A stretch of 64,000 nt of DNA from Trypanosoma brucei gambiense DAL972 (GCF_000210295.1 NC_026736.1:1142022-1206021); one strand, 5' to 3'; positions 42,201 through 51,448 are shown, counted from the stretch's first letter. Numbers and translations are program-made. The notes: generated by a model not told the origin, from the sequence alone.

Positions 42201-44214
42201 GGACGGACTGCGTGATCATCTTTACGCTCAGTTCTGTGATGGTTTGCTTAGCCATCATCTCCCTGGTCATGGCCATAAGAAAATCGGAAACCGCAGCAGG
42301 GTCCGCCTCTCCTTGCATTAGCTCCCAAACCGTGGCCGCGACCAGTAGTGTAGCTTTCGATGCATCTGAGACGGCAACCTTGTCGAATTTCTTACCCACC
42401 AAGGTCACCTCCGGACTCCAATTTTTGTCAACGAATACAACGCCAAAGCGTATGGGCTGCTGAGCTCTCCGCGCCACCTCAAAGATGGTACCCATTCCTT
42501 CATACGTAGTAGGGTCCGCAATACATACAACATGGAGAACATTCCGCCTTGGCAGCGTCGGAGCTGCCGCACCATTCCTTAGCATCGAACGGAGCGTCGT
42601 GGGAAGACGGTACAAGTAGGCATTATTTTCTACGTCGTTGAACCAAGTTACGGCGTCTTGTGGTAGCCACACACGGGCGGTAGTATCTCCACTACCACCA
42701 CTCAGCGATTCCCCTTGAAATTGGATGCGGGCCAACCCATTTACTACATCCGTCATGTCTGTATTACCGTTCCGAGTGGCGTCGTCGGAAGAATGAAGTT
42801 CGGAACGACTAACCAAGATCGTGCTGAGGGTATCAAGTAACCTCTCATACTCTTCTATTTTTTCCATCATGTAAAAGAGGTTAATGTTTTCGGTGGTCAC
42901 CGCGCATCCGTTAAGGAAAACATGCGAGGCGCCGTGATACATGCTCCTTCCGATGGCATCCAATTCTCGAACAAATTTTGGGTCCTTTCTGGCAGCTGCA
43001 ACAAAACTCATCCGAGAAAGGAGCGACGCATAATTAGGAAAATTCGTCAATACGTCTAAGAGCGCATGGAGCGGTTTTCTGCTCGGATCCATAACATATT
43101 GCGCAGCAGCAATACCGATATGAGCCTTTTCCCACGAATGAAGGTCTACCTTAACTCCTTGCTCGATATTCTTACCTACGGCATCCTCAAAGTGACTCAG
43201 TTGCAAACTTTGGTCGGGATATCGCCTCTGTAACAAAGATATGTTAAATCCACCTAGAAGATGTTCTTCTCCACTCCCCATGGCACCTAAAACATCCCTT
43301 CGTCCCGGTTTGTGCTGCAAGTTCGCGGTAGATTCCCCAGCTATTCGATCATCCACCGCTCTGTACTCAGTGCTCTTTATGTCAACGGAGACACCGTACC
43401 CCTGAACTGCCAGCATGTCGTTCCACTGATTTCCTGAGACGGGCAAGTGCCGAAACACCAACTTGGTTGTTTGCTTGTGACGTTTCACAGCCTGAAGGAG
43501 TCGCATGGTTTGCCCTTCCCCAACGATACCATACATGATGACAAGGTTGGGACCGTTTAAATGTGGATGAACGTGATCCAGATTGGCAATCACACTCATT
43601 GCGTTATCCGCGTTTAGTTCAGTCTCGCCGTCAGCCTTACCTCCAGTGGCATCGCTGCCATTGGGCCCCTTCAACTCGAGCTCCTTCGCAAGTTTATGCT
43701 CGTCGCAAAACGCCTTGTTTCCAATCAGCGCAAAAGGCCTTCCCTCAGCAGCACATCCACCCGTGCGATTTATTGCCCTCCCCGCCAGCTGCCGATGCGC
43801 CTCCACCGTGGGGGAATGCATCCTGACAGCTAGTTTGGTTGTTAAGAAGGCCACGTGGTGTGGCGGGTGTTTGTTGCTCTGCATTATATCCATCAGCACG
43901 TCGTACTGTTCCTTCTGAGTCATGGTACGGGCGCCACCACTCCTATTCGTTGCTTCTGCTCGGAGCCAAACATCTTCCAAGCATTTGTAAAACCCGGAGG
44001 GCGCATCATCATGTGTTTGAGTCCCTACCGGCACGGTAAGTGAAGCTACCGCCTCACATCCCTCCTGAAGTAACGGAGTTTCGGTCCATGGTGCCACCAC
44101 CTTCACATATACGCCTTTGCCTTCCACTGTTAACACGTGACAATGTATGGATGCAACAAAAATGAAGACAATCAATTGCCTAATTTCATTGCTCCTGAGC
44201 GTGCAGCAGCTCAT
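39220..44214 (-). CDS. UGGT: UDP-glucose:glycoprotein glucosyltransferase
   Basis: 1664 residues from the ATG at 44214. A hydrophobic N-terminal signal (LIVFIFVASIHCHVL) targets it to the ER. The long N-terminal folding sensor holds the thioredoxin-like and beta-sandwich region of UGGTs. The C-terminal GT24 domain (about 1360-1630) has LNIFTVASGHLYERFLRIMM, the metal-binding DxD in VIFVDADQIVQADL (about residue 1471), FRFWDQGFW, and LANLDQDLPNFMQ. UGGT reglucosylates high-mannose glycans on misfolded glycoproteins so that calreticulin rebinds them. Trypanosomatids lack dolichol-linked glucose, so this enzyme is the source of monoglucosylated glycans. Length matches the family. The C-terminus, KKKDKES, is not a textbook KDEL-type signal. 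I recall the locus as Tb927.3.4630. Confidence 0.96.
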   Translation of the reverse strand: MSCCTLRSNEIRQLIVFIFVASIHCHVLTVEGKGVYVKVVAPWTETPLLQEGCEAVASLTVPVGTQTHDDAPSGFYKCLEDVWLRAEATNRSGGARTMTQKEQYDVLMDIMQSNKHPPHHVAFLTTKLAVRMHSPTVEAHRQLAGRAINRTGGCAAEGRPFALIGNKAFCDEHKLAKELELKGPNGSDATGGKADGETELNADNAMSVIANLDHVHPHLNGPNLVIMYGIVGEGQTMRLLQAVKRHKQTTKLVFRHLPVSGNQWNDMLAVQGYGVSVDIKSTEYRAVDDRIAGESTANLQHKPGRRDVLGAMGSGEEHLLGGFNISLLQRRYPDQSLQLSHFEDAVGKNIEQGVKVDLHSWEKAHIGIAAAQYVMDPSRKPLHALLDVLTNFPNYASLLSRMSFVAAARKDPKFVRELDAIGRSMYHGASHVFLNGCAVTTENINLFYMMEKIEEYERLLDTLSTILVSRSELHSSDDATRNGNTDMTDVVNGLARIQFQGESLSGGSGDTTARVWLPQDAVTWFNDVENNAYLYRLPTTLRSMLRNGAAAPTLPRRNVLHVVCIADPTTYEGMGTIFEVARRAQQPIRFGVVFVDKNWSPEVTLVGKKFDKVAVSDASKATLLVAATVWELMQGEADPAAVSDFLMAMTREMMAKQTITELSVKMITQSVLMQARKRAVDDVVLDPAFITHYEKTQKMVRTLGFSKFPVVLLNGRVHTDISIVLQHGIWEEFAHLQKLVEMGALSDDDDNLYESVLELSGARTRYVAALFENKTFADWSHNSVLSFLHKYPFIYPSTSGMNEVSLVSGVLTLHVPVTAQSLQATLNAVRSLLLCKGADETCGRTRLTFAVCGTSLKTNSRTVVDDLHLLLQHCGVADKSECLNLLQEFLLSTFEHSHPGWQLDDPKKYEHVLKGVKFSDQLQALFRASAEGSTRDQAGKPNQLFLLASEFCREMTGSVSAVHEITPGSVHYYVNGRLFVYDNFTEEDFEVATLEGGHTPKKVWNVLEEATFVGMDPGLEIPGSDQNFYASRIAAVVAALRRDAANNDRREEQKTRLPVSPGPLSFVVGATEKRVPRHRLTVVVDPVARASQQLVSLCNYISQLSIGAVCTVYLNPSLTVGNTIRNYYKFVGELQLRFDAEGRVVAPKAVFSHLPDKHLLTLGIEEAEYWTVFPMEAEYDLDNIILSRLPPSSKYLYATYRINSILISGSAEDDSTGGPSSGLPLQIRSSLYNHTSGSYTNTTRDTIVMTIKGYFQLQSTPGLWYLGVQPGAIARAFYISHHNDVPVLDVAIGSVGRHFNYTAGQSIPVVVSSFTGSFIRLGISRTAGFEEASIESIAAATVVASNAEWPPKGPRSERPKFPTLNIFTVASGHLYERFLRIMMHTVMRTSSDVHGANTTRIKFWLIENFLSPQFKELVPLLAEHYGFDVGFVTYRWPWWLNKQTEKQRTIWAYKILFLDVLFPLNVDRVIFVDADQIVQADLHELYNMNIGAAAMAYTPFCREYPNDATTNFRFWDQGFWLSHLRGKPYHISALYLVNVQRLRAALGGDKYRATYARLSEDPGSLANLDQDLPNFMQDEMPIFSLPEEWLWCETWCAGESKARAKTIDLCNNPLTKIPKLENVRRIVDGWDEMDRELEDLSKQLLEKRNAELRDGAEKKKDKES

Positions 44215-45910
44215 TGGTTCTTTGTGTAACTTACTTAGTTCAATTCTTTTTTATTTATTTTCCTTCTGCAGAAATGGGATTAATGGCGCCCGGCAGTGAT
44301 ACAGAAGAGAAGCCATACGTCAGCGCATCGTCACTCATGTGTGTACAACCCGTGTGGTACATTTATTTTGTATTTATTGGGATGGAATAGGGGGAGCAAA
44401 GCAGAATATACAACAAGCCAGTGTTCTAACGTGCGCAGTTGTGGTAAAAATAAAAGGAAAAGCAAAGAAAAAAAAACCAACTACAACACATACCCACAAA
44501 TATACACACATGTAGAAGTACTTATTTGATGGTCGCGAGTGAAAGACAACCCACGCAATCAGACATGAGAGGTGTCGTCACCATCCACAAGAAAAGTAGT
44601 AAAGAGCAGGGAGAGAAACAACGAAAAGAAAAAAAAAGAGAAAGAGAGAGATAAATAGATAGGTAGATAGAGAGCTTTGTACAACACGACGGGAGAAAAG
44701 AAAGAAAAAAGAAAGGTTGAAGGAATGGCTTATTCCGTGCTTATGTAGAGAGGAACACACTACGTTACGACATTTGAAGCAACTGTTGCAGAAGTAATGG
44801 AGGGAAAGGATGAATGGGATGAAGAAAAACAAAAACAAACAAGTGAAAGGAGTGGAAAAAGAAAGGGGAGATGCGTGGATGTGTGAGAGGGGAAATGTAA
44901 AATCAATAACAAAAAAAACTTTTACGCACATTGAGAAGAGGAGGAGGAGAAGAGAGAGAGAGAGAGAGAGGGGATCCTCCAAATTCAAAAAGAAAAAAAC
45001 AATGACGTAAAGTTTTATTTTGTATTTTCTTTTTATTTTTTCCCTCTCACTGTCAAAAAAATTTTTTTTAGCTACAGAAGACGGAAGCAAAAAAAGAAAA
45101 AAAAAGAGAAAAAAGACCGATTCCTTCACTTTACCGCATTTCCTTTTTTTCTTACCCACTTCTGCCTTGGTGTTACAATAGAGAAGATGGTTAGCATAAC
45201 ACATTAACCAGCAGGCCAACCGGAAAAGTAAAAAAAAAACAAAACAAATCAAAAGAAAAGAAAAAAGCGAGGGAAAAGGAAATCCACAACCGATCACCCA
45301 CATGTCGTTTTATTTCATGTCATATAACATTTTTAAAGATAATAATAATAATATTTTTAATACCTATACCCATGCCTCGTTTCGTCTCGGCATTTAAGTT
45401 ACGTCTTAAGTCATTTTTTCTTTTTTTTTTTGGTCCTTTCTTTTTTCTTTTCTTTTAGTAGTGTATGTAAGCAATCCACTCTGCTTCCCCCGCTGATAAT
45501 GATATCGTAATGCAAGTGAAAAGAGGATTGGGATTGACATAAGAGATACAGCGGTGGCTGAAGGAACCCAAGTAATGAGAGGGCGACGACTGTGGAAACA
45601 CACAGGTTCATAAAAAGGAATTCTCTACCCTCTTTTTGGTTCGCTCGTTTCAGCCACATTCTTCTTCCTTTCCCCTTTGCCCTCTCCGAAAAAGTAAAAA
45701 AAAATGAAAAAAAATTTCTGTTGTCCAGGCCAGCGTCACCACAAGTACTCAGCCTCTCACTTCTCCACACGATCGGTATCTTCTTTGTTACCACTCGTCT
45801 TTACTAACTTGAAAATGATTATTCCTCCTGACTTCTTTTTTATCATATTTATTGCCTCCTTCCCCTCAATAATTTTTTTTTTTGCCCCCACCCTCCCCCC
45901 CTGTGTTTCT
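44215..45910. other. intergenic: UGGT 5' flank and 3' UTR of the VIT-like gene
   Basis: 1.7 kb, purine-rich on the plus strand, with a GA repeat (about 44950-44970). A 241-codon minus-strand frame at 44578-45303 begins at an ATG but is a Phe/Leu/Ser run from pyrimidine tracts, so I do not call it a gene. Confidence 0.6.
44266..44300 (-). promoter_or_regulatory. predicted trans-splice acceptor of UGGT
   Basis: Minus-strand CCCATTTCTGCAG with AG at 44266-44267, preceded by a modest pyrimidine tract. The 5' UTR would be about 51 bases. Confidence 0.5.
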
Positions 45911-46747
45911 TCACACACCGCTACGACAAGCCATGAAACGCGTGGCACCGTATGTGAGACCCGCAGCTGATAAATTCCATACGGTCGCTCCCACCGCCTT
46001 CCACACGTTGGCATAACTCCCAAAGAAGACCTCCGACTGCCCGACGCTTACAACAAAAATCCCCGCCGCTAAAGTGCACAGGGCAACGAGTTCACTGCGC
46101 GCTGAACTAAGTTCAGAACCCATAAAAGGCAAAAGTGGAAGAACCCACCCCAACGTATATCCAATAGAGGAGGGAATAGCAGCATCCACTACCGCTTCCC
46201 ACCCCGCTGGTGGCTCGAGACGGGAATACCCAAGTTCTTCAACCATCATTAGATTTGCAAAGGCTTCTCGATGCTTCGCGAAAATGCGCGTGATCATATG
46301 CGCTTCCTCCTCCAGGAGCCCTTGCGCTCTGTAAATTGCAACCATCTCTTGTATTTCTCCAGCGATATGGTTGTCAATTTCCCAAAGTTCACGCTGAAGT
46401 TCCACTTCGTACACCGCTCTTTCAAATAGCAGGGAGCGGCATACCGTAAAGGCGATACCCACGCCGCCCGAAAAGGCATGTGCAATTAGCAGCGGAGCGA
46501 AACGCTTATCCTGTGAAGTGGATCCCAAACTTGAGCGGTACATGCCAGCCAAAGCACCGATGGCACCGGCCGCGCACGTGAATCCCGTAAGACAGCCACA
46601 AACAAGCGACCGATTCCTAAGGGCACTGTTCTTTCGTATATCAACGTTAAAATGTTCCATTCTATTATCGTGGGCATCTCGGGAACGTTTGGGGTCACCA
46701 AAGGAACATCGCGCCTCGTCTTTTTCCGTGAGGCGAAAGCTGTCCAT
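45911..46747 (-). CDS. VIT/CCC1-family membrane protein (iron/manganese transporter-like)
   Basis: 278 residues from the ATG at 46747, 10 bases after a splice AG; the upstream frame starts at TTG. There are about five hydrophobic segments, near 47-69, 85-108, 186-208, 219-237 and 247-265. Between the second and third lies the cytosolic metal-binding-domain signature of VIT1 proteins: ELWEIDNHIAGEIQEMVAIY, GLLEEEAHMI, and NLMMVEELG with paired Met167/168 and Glu170/171. The family imports Fe2+ or Mn2+ into vacuole-like stores in exchange for protons. Here the first segment lacks the DG-Asp usual in VIT, and the second lacks the usual SMG Met (GVGIAFT instead), so transport is uncertain. Family membership is fairly secure. 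Confidence 0.82.
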   Translation of the reverse strand: MDSFRLTEKDEARCSFGDPKRSRDAHDNRMEHFNVDIRKNSALRNRSLVCGCLTGFTCAAGAIGALAGMYRSSLGSTSQDKRFAPLLIAHAFSGGVGIAFTVCRSLLFERAVYEVELQRELWEIDNHIAGEIQEMVAIYRAQGLLEEEAHMITRIFAKHREAFANLMMVEELGYSRLEPPAGWEAVVDAAIPSSIGYTLGWVLPLLPFMGSELSSARSELVALCTLAAGIFVVSVGQSEVFFGSYANVWKAVGATVWNLSAAGLTYGATRFMACRSGV

Positions 46748-47190
46748 CTCAAGACACCTGCTATAAACCAAAGCAACGGAGAGATAAAATGCCTAATGTT
46801 TTTGAATGCTTTCCGAAGCAAACAGAAGGCCAAGTTCCAACTCTTGAAATATGCTCCGTGTCCGTTCGAGTTCCAACTGGAGGATGGATGCAGCCGGTAA
46901 AACAATATATATGTATATATATGTATATGTATGTGTATAACTTAATTAGAAACTAAATAGAACAGAAACAATCCAACAACTCACACAAATTCCGATAATC
47001 TAGGTCATGTGTGCAGGTTAGAGGGGCCAATAAAAAAGGAACAAGAAGAAAATTAATGATTTAAAGGGGAGTGCACAAACGTCCGACCATAAATAGCACA
47101 ATGAGGGATACAATGAGAATACCCATGCCGATGCATGCATAGTTAATGTCGTGCGCGGAAGATTACTGAACATAAACACATATTTATATA
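46748..47190. other. intergenic: 5' flank of the VIT-like gene
   Basis: AT-rich, with a TATATG repeat near 46905-46935. No other ORF is supported. Confidence 0.55.
46758..46785 (-). promoter_or_regulatory. predicted trans-splice acceptor of the VIT-like gene
   Basis: Minus-strand CTCTCCGTTGCTTTGG leads to TAGCAG with AG at 46758-46759. The UTR would be about 10 bases, ending at the ATG at 46747. Confidence 0.6.
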
Positions 47191-47394
47191 TCAGTGCAGT
47201 TGGTTCTTTTGCACCACCATTATGCGCAGCAGGAGCGTGTTAGAACGATTAAGTCCGTTGGAGCGAAGACACCACCCTCCACAGGCAACACCAACAACAA
47301 CTGCGCATAGTGACGGTGAATGGGGAAAGAGAAGTGTTATAAACATCTGAAACAAGTAAACATTCAGAAAGGTGAGGCGGCTGCCTTCCTGCAT
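47191..47394 (-). CDS. possible small membrane protein, 67 residues
   Basis: An ATG at 47394 opens a 67-codon frame ending in TGA at 47191-47193. Composition is normal rather than repeat-derived. A hydrophobic N-terminal segment (LTFLNVYLFQMFITLLF) and a second (SLCAVVVGVACGGWCL) suggest one or two membrane spans, followed by a polar basic tail. A clear splice-acceptor-like signal (T-rich tract then TTTTTTAG, AG at 47429-47430) sits 34 bases upstream. The gap between its larger neighbours is 1.1 kb, enough for a separate transcript. I do not recognise a family. It could be a small mitochondrial-complex subunit or chance. Confidence 0.35.
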   Translation of the reverse strand: MQEGSRLTFLNVYLFQMFITLLFPHSPSLCAVVVGVACGGWCLRSNGLNRSNTLLLRIMVVQKNQLH

Positions 47395-47878
47395 TCTCAC
47401 TTCTCTACCACCAAAAGCGTGTGATCAACTAAAAAATTAAATAAATAAAAGACGTCCGTGAGGGTGTTGACATGTGTGCAGATAAGTTGGTGTATCTGAG
47501 CGCCGCAACTTTAACGCCTAAACGAGTCCGTAATTCACCTTCCCTTCCCTTACCCATCATCACACCATGTATAGGGTGTATTCTTTTCTTTTTGGCCCGC
47601 CATACGCACCTACAGAAAAGCTAAAAGTGCCAACCGCTGATGTTGCCCCACACCCTTTGAATTTTTGATTAAAAAAAACTTATTTATTGGTCACGATAAG
47701 TACGTGTGTCTTCTAACTATTCATCGAAGCCACGGGATTTAACTGACTACACCTCATCCACACAACGAATGTATACACGCACATATATGTATACGCATAT
47801 TATTAAGTGAATGGGTAAATTCGATTCATTGTAGTGTTGACACATTCACCCTCCAAACGCACTACCAATTTCTTGTGC
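47395..47878. other. intergenic: 3' UTR of the ERG2-like gene
   Basis: About 0.48 kb. It holds the splice-acceptor-like signal of the possible 67-residue gene (47429-47455) and nothing else recognisable. Confidence 0.55.
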
Positions 47879-48544
47879 TTATATCTTTCCTCGAAGGGCA
47901 TTAGGTATCATTTGCTTTGTGGACTCCACAACCGTGTGATACAAGGTTACCATGTCCAACGTTGATGAAAACATGTCTGCGAAGCCAAAGAAGAACATGG
48001 AAGGAATGACACCGCGGGCGTACTCCAATGCAAAGCATGGACCAGGCATTTTATACTGCTTTGCCGTGTGCTTTGGAAGGTAATGCTGGTCGCCAGGTTT
48101 GTATACTTCCGGCACTGTGGAATTCGGTAGCGCCGCCCATTGTTCCCCATGAATAATAGTGAAGAAGTCTTCTGCCAAGTGGTAACGACCGGTGTGGCCT
48201 TCCGTCCCCACAGCAGTGCCAAATATAATGATGTACTCGGAAAAGGACGCGTGAAGAAGCTTCATGGAACCCATTGCCCCGCCTGCATTGTTCCACATCC
48301 ATCGACTACTATTTGTTGTGTGTGCGGGGTACGTTGCAAGAACTCCTTCGATCACCTCGGCAATGACCGCGTCGGCGGAGGGATTATCCCCATATTTACT
48401 TCGAGCGTTTGCGATGCTCTGTTTGACAATGGTCTGAAGTTCCTTGGGATCAAACACCCAATTCTCTGGGCGGTTTACCAGGTGGACAAAACCCGCTAGG
48501 GTGACCGTGAGCAGGAAAACAAAAAGTGTTTTGCAGAGACCCAT
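47879..48544 (-). CDS. ERG2: ERG2/sigma-1-receptor family protein, probable C-8 sterol isomerase
   Basis: 221 residues from the ATG at 48544, the size of fungal Erg2 and the sigma-1 receptor (about 220). One N-terminal membrane segment (CKTLFVFLLTVTLAGFVHLV) is followed by a cupin-like beta-barrel: NNAGGAMGSMKLLHASFSEY, GTEGHTGRYHLAEDFFTIIH with the conserved acidic residue, GEQWAALPNS, and YARGVIPSMFFFGFADMFS. In fungi and trypanosomatids this type moves the sterol double bond from C8 to C7 during ergosterol-type synthesis at the ER. Mammals use the unrelated EBP. The isomerase call follows from organism and conservation; a sigma-1-like ligand-binding role cannot be excluded from sequence alone. 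Confidence 0.92.
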   Translation of the reverse strand: MGLCKTLFVFLLTVTLAGFVHLVNRPENWVFDPKELQTIVKQSIANARSKYGDNPSADAVIAEVIEGVLATYPAHTTNSSRWMWNNAGGAMGSMKLLHASFSEYIIIFGTAVGTEGHTGRYHLAEDFFTIIHGEQWAALPNSTVPEVYKPGDQHYLPKHTAKQYKMPGPCFALEYARGVIPSMFFFGFADMFSSTLDMVTLYHTVVESTKQMIPNALRGKI

Positions 48545-48604
48545 TGTTGTCCCGCTGACCGCTTTAAGTCAATTTTCTCTTGTGAGCCTACCAATTTGGG
48601 GTTC

Positions 48605-48625
48605 CTAATGGAATAAAAAAGTTTC
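48605..48625 (-). promoter_or_regulatory. predicted trans-splice acceptor of the ERG2-like gene
   Basis: Minus-strand CTTTTTTATTCCATTAG with AG at 48605-48606. The 5' UTR would be about 60 bases. Confidence 0.6.
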
Positions 48626-48650
48626 CGCTCTTCCTGTCACTTCCCTTTTC

Positions 48651-48653
<3 letters not shown>

Positions 48654-48680
<27 letters not shown>
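48654..48680. repeat. (TA)n microsatellite
   Basis: About 13 TA units just upstream of the ERG2-like gene's splice signal. Confidence 0.95.
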
Positions 48681-48681
<1 letters not shown>

Positions 48682-49167
48682 GGCTTATACACTATTTAAA
48701 ATGAAGTAGGAACACACATGCCGAGGTGTCATACAGAGTTATGCATCAACCCCCGACAACGGAAAAGAGTGGAAACAACGTCGGTTCGACAAGGCAAAAA
48801 AAAAAAAACGCTCTGGAGTGTCGAGCGGACACCAAGCGGATAAAGAAGCAAAACATTACTCTCTCCACTTCCCATTGTTATTACATCCAGGCTCTCGCAT
48901 CGATACAGTGGCAGCTACCCAGATGCAACGTTACGCAGCGTAGTGGCCAAAGTTAGGAGGAAGACAATGTTGGAAACAAGGCGTCTTTCACAGAATTAAG
49001 AGAAAGAGAAAAAAAAGCAAGAAATACTACGGTTGTGTAAAGGCTATCTTGCGCAACAAGGATACGTAGCGTACAGGTGTGTGGAAAGCCAAAAAAAAAA
49101 GTAAGAAGCAGGTATACATATATATATATATATATAATATGTATGTATATACGTGCTTTCCCCCTCT

Positions 49168-50958
49168 CTAGTTGTTTGACTTCCATAACCGTATGCATCC
49201 ATCGCTACCACCCGATATCAAAGTTCCATCCGCGGCGCCGAAGACGGCCGACACACCGCCTCGGTGGGCTGCATCCTCCATTCTCCGCGTTTTTGCCTCA
49301 AGATCCCACAAAATGAGCGAGGCATCCATGCTTCCAGAGAGCAGACGGGTGTTACTGTTGTAAGCAAAGGACAGCGAAGTCACCCGGAGTGTATGGAAAA
49401 CCAAGTCTTTGTGAAGTATGCTACCATCTTCCCACGACCACACAAATATATTCCTGTTTGCGTCACCTGAGGCAACCACTTGACCATCGTGAGAGAAGGC
49501 GAGGCACGCCACTGCACCCGTGTGGTGACCCGCGAACTGCACTTTCGCCTCCGGTGGAGCGCTCTCAGTTATTTGATAACCTTTTACCAGTTTTTCTCCA
49601 CCCACAATAATCATTTGACCTCGGGCAGCGGCGCTGCAGCCGTCAAACCTATCAAGCTTTTCTTCAGCAATCTTAGAGCCTGCAGAGCTAATAACGATGA
49701 AGCTGTTCCGTAGCAGCAGTACTGCAGTGCCATCCTCGGTTACAGTTAACGCCGTAACAGCAGTGACATCTTGCGAAACAACGGCCGGGGTACTGTCATT
49801 GGGGTCATAGCGGAGTAACTCACTCCCGGCTACAATGTACAACTTACCACCGCTAAATGCCGCTGCGGTAATGAGATCGGCTGACAGGGGCACCTCATTT
49901 GCCTCACCGGCTGCGGCTGCCGCCGTGCCACGCCAAATGAGTGCGCGGTCAACACTGACTGATACCATCAGCTCATCCGATTCCTTGTGTAGCAGGAGAA
50001 TCCGTCCTTGATGCCCCAAGAAAGTTCGTGTCATTTCACCCTTCTCATTTATTAATGTGAGCTTACCACCGAATGAAACCGAAACCACACCCCGCGCTGT
50101 ATATGCAACCCCCTGCTGCATATCTAGAACCCGATTCCCAGTAGAGCATGTTGCGATGTTCGACGCTGAGGTTACATCGAAAACCTTCACGGTCTTATCA
50201 GCGCTAGCTGTCGCAATTAGTTTACCGTCTGGGCTCCATGCAAGGGAGAAGATGCTACCCCTGTGGTCTACGCTAATGCTTCCCTTCTTATCGCCCGTCC
50301 TTCCATCAAGTAGAATGATATTACCTGTGCGGGCAACCGTTGCGATAGTTTCCATATCCGGACTGTAACGCACACACATAACCTTCTCGTTGTGTTCTTT
50401 TACGTTGCAGGTGAACTTAAAGGGAACACCCTCATAGAAACCCACCATATTATCCGCACTTCCGGTTACCGCGCGAAATGGTCGATCCCCCCGCACATCA
50501 CACGAAAGGATACTCTGTGTGTGGCCATTAATGCTTCCGATTGTATTTCCTGACACGGTTACCGCGGCCGCGAAGTTGTTCCGTCCGTCGCCCACCACCA
50601 CAAGCCGTTCCTCATCTCGTGTCCACGCCACGTCCCGGACTGGTCCCTCCAGTAGCTGCCCGTTGTATTTCTCTTGTGTGCCGTTACGCCGCTCCCACAA
50701 GCGCACATTTCCCTTTTGATCTCCGGATGCCACGAATTTGCTGGAAGGACTTATGCGCACTGCAGTTACTGGCGACGTGTGGTGCCAACAACAGAGGACG
50801 GAATCCGCCCCTGTGGTTGAGATGTCACGCACCACCACATTGTTACCACTACCGTATGCCACAAGCGTGTCATGAGCCGAAATTGACGTCGGTGTTGCTC
50901 GTGTTGTGGAGGGCGCACTAGGAATAATACCCTCAAGTTGCAGTTGATGAACTGACAT
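49168..50958 (-). CDS. AIP1: actin-interacting protein 1 (AIP1/WDR1), WD40 double propeller
   Basis: 596 residues from the first ATG at 50958 (MSVHQLQLEG); the longer frame starts at TTG. WD40 repeats run the whole length, with GH...WD-type units such as HTSPVTAVRISPSSKFVASG, RGSIFSLAWSPDGKLIATAS and HTGAVACLAFSHDGQVVASG, ending GGSDGCIRLWKSN. Length (about 600) and the two-propeller layout fit AIP1/WDR1, which works with ADF/cofilin to disassemble and cap actin filaments. The alternative is another 14-blade WD protein, but the N-terminal order and length favour AIP1. Confidence 0.85.
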   Translation of the reverse strand: MSVHQLQLEGIIPSAPSTTRATPTSISAHDTLVAYGSGNNVVVRDISTTGADSVLCCWHHTSPVTAVRISPSSKFVASGDQKGNVRLWERRNGTQEKYNGQLLEGPVRDVAWTRDEERLVVVGDGRNNFAAAVTVSGNTIGSINGHTQSILSCDVRGDRPFRAVTGSADNMVGFYEGVPFKFTCNVKEHNEKVMCVRYSPDMETIATVARTGNIILLDGRTGDKKGSISVDHRGSIFSLAWSPDGKLIATASADKTVKVFDVTSASNIATCSTGNRVLDMQQGVAYTARGVVSVSFGGKLTLINEKGEMTRTFLGHQGRILLLHKESDELMVSVSVDRALIWRGTAAAAAGEANEVPLSADLITAAAFSGGKLYIVAGSELLRYDPNDSTPAVVSQDVTAVTALTVTEDGTAVLLLRNSFIVISSAGSKIAEEKLDRFDGCSAAARGQMIIVGGEKLVKGYQITESAPPEAKVQFAGHHTGAVACLAFSHDGQVVASGDANRNIFVWSWEDGSILHKDLVFHTLRVTSLSFAYNSNTRLLSGSMDASLILWDLEAKTRRMEDAAHRGGVSAVFGAADGTLISGGSDGCIRLWKSNN

Positions 50959-51448
50959 GAACAAAGGGTGCAACCCCTAAAGGTTTTTTTGTCTTCCCTT
51001 TAGTTGTTTCGGTTTGAGGTATCGTGCTTTCTCTCTAACGTTGTTATCCCTCCAGTTCCCTTCCAAATTCTTGTTTATTGTTTACAAATGGTACCCCCTT
51101 TCCGCTTTTCTTTTTCTTTTTTTAAACAAAAAATATGACTTCACTCCCCGTGTCCACGGCAGAAAACATGGAGGACAGATGATCGACACATCGATACTGC
51201 ACGTACGCGTGTGAGTGTGAGTTTACATGCAAATGCAAGTGTAAGAGAAAGTACTGGGGGCGCCTCATTGGAATATATAACTGCGCTTTTCCTTTTTTTT
51301 TTTTGCAAACTATGAGTAGGAAAGTATTTTTTTATATTTGTCGCGAAAGCCCGCCAATAACATTTATTCTTTCCGTTTTCCCTCTCTTACGGTATCCCAC
51401 CAGGATGTCCTTAAGGGTACATTTCGCCAAACAGTTCGGTAGTTGGTG

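Larger units (their letters stand above)
48545..49167. other. intergenic: ERG2 5' flank and AIP1 3' UTR
   Basis: About 0.6 kb with TA repeats at 48654-48680 and about 49117-49138. No ORF is supported. Confidence 0.6.

Noticed and set aside
44245..44276. Excellent splice-acceptor-like sequence on the plus strand (T-rich tract then CTGCAG)
   Set aside because: No plus-strand gene follows; a chance palindromic CTGCAG also serves the minus strand.
44578..45303. 241-codon ATG-started frame on the minus strand
   Set aside because: Almost entirely Phe, Leu, Ser and Val from pyrimidine tracts; lies in a presumed 3' UTR; no domain.
7589..48544. Idea that GPI1, UGGT and ERG2 form an ER/secretory operon
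   Set aside because: Kinetoplastid polycistrons do not group genes by function, and unrelated genes lie between them.
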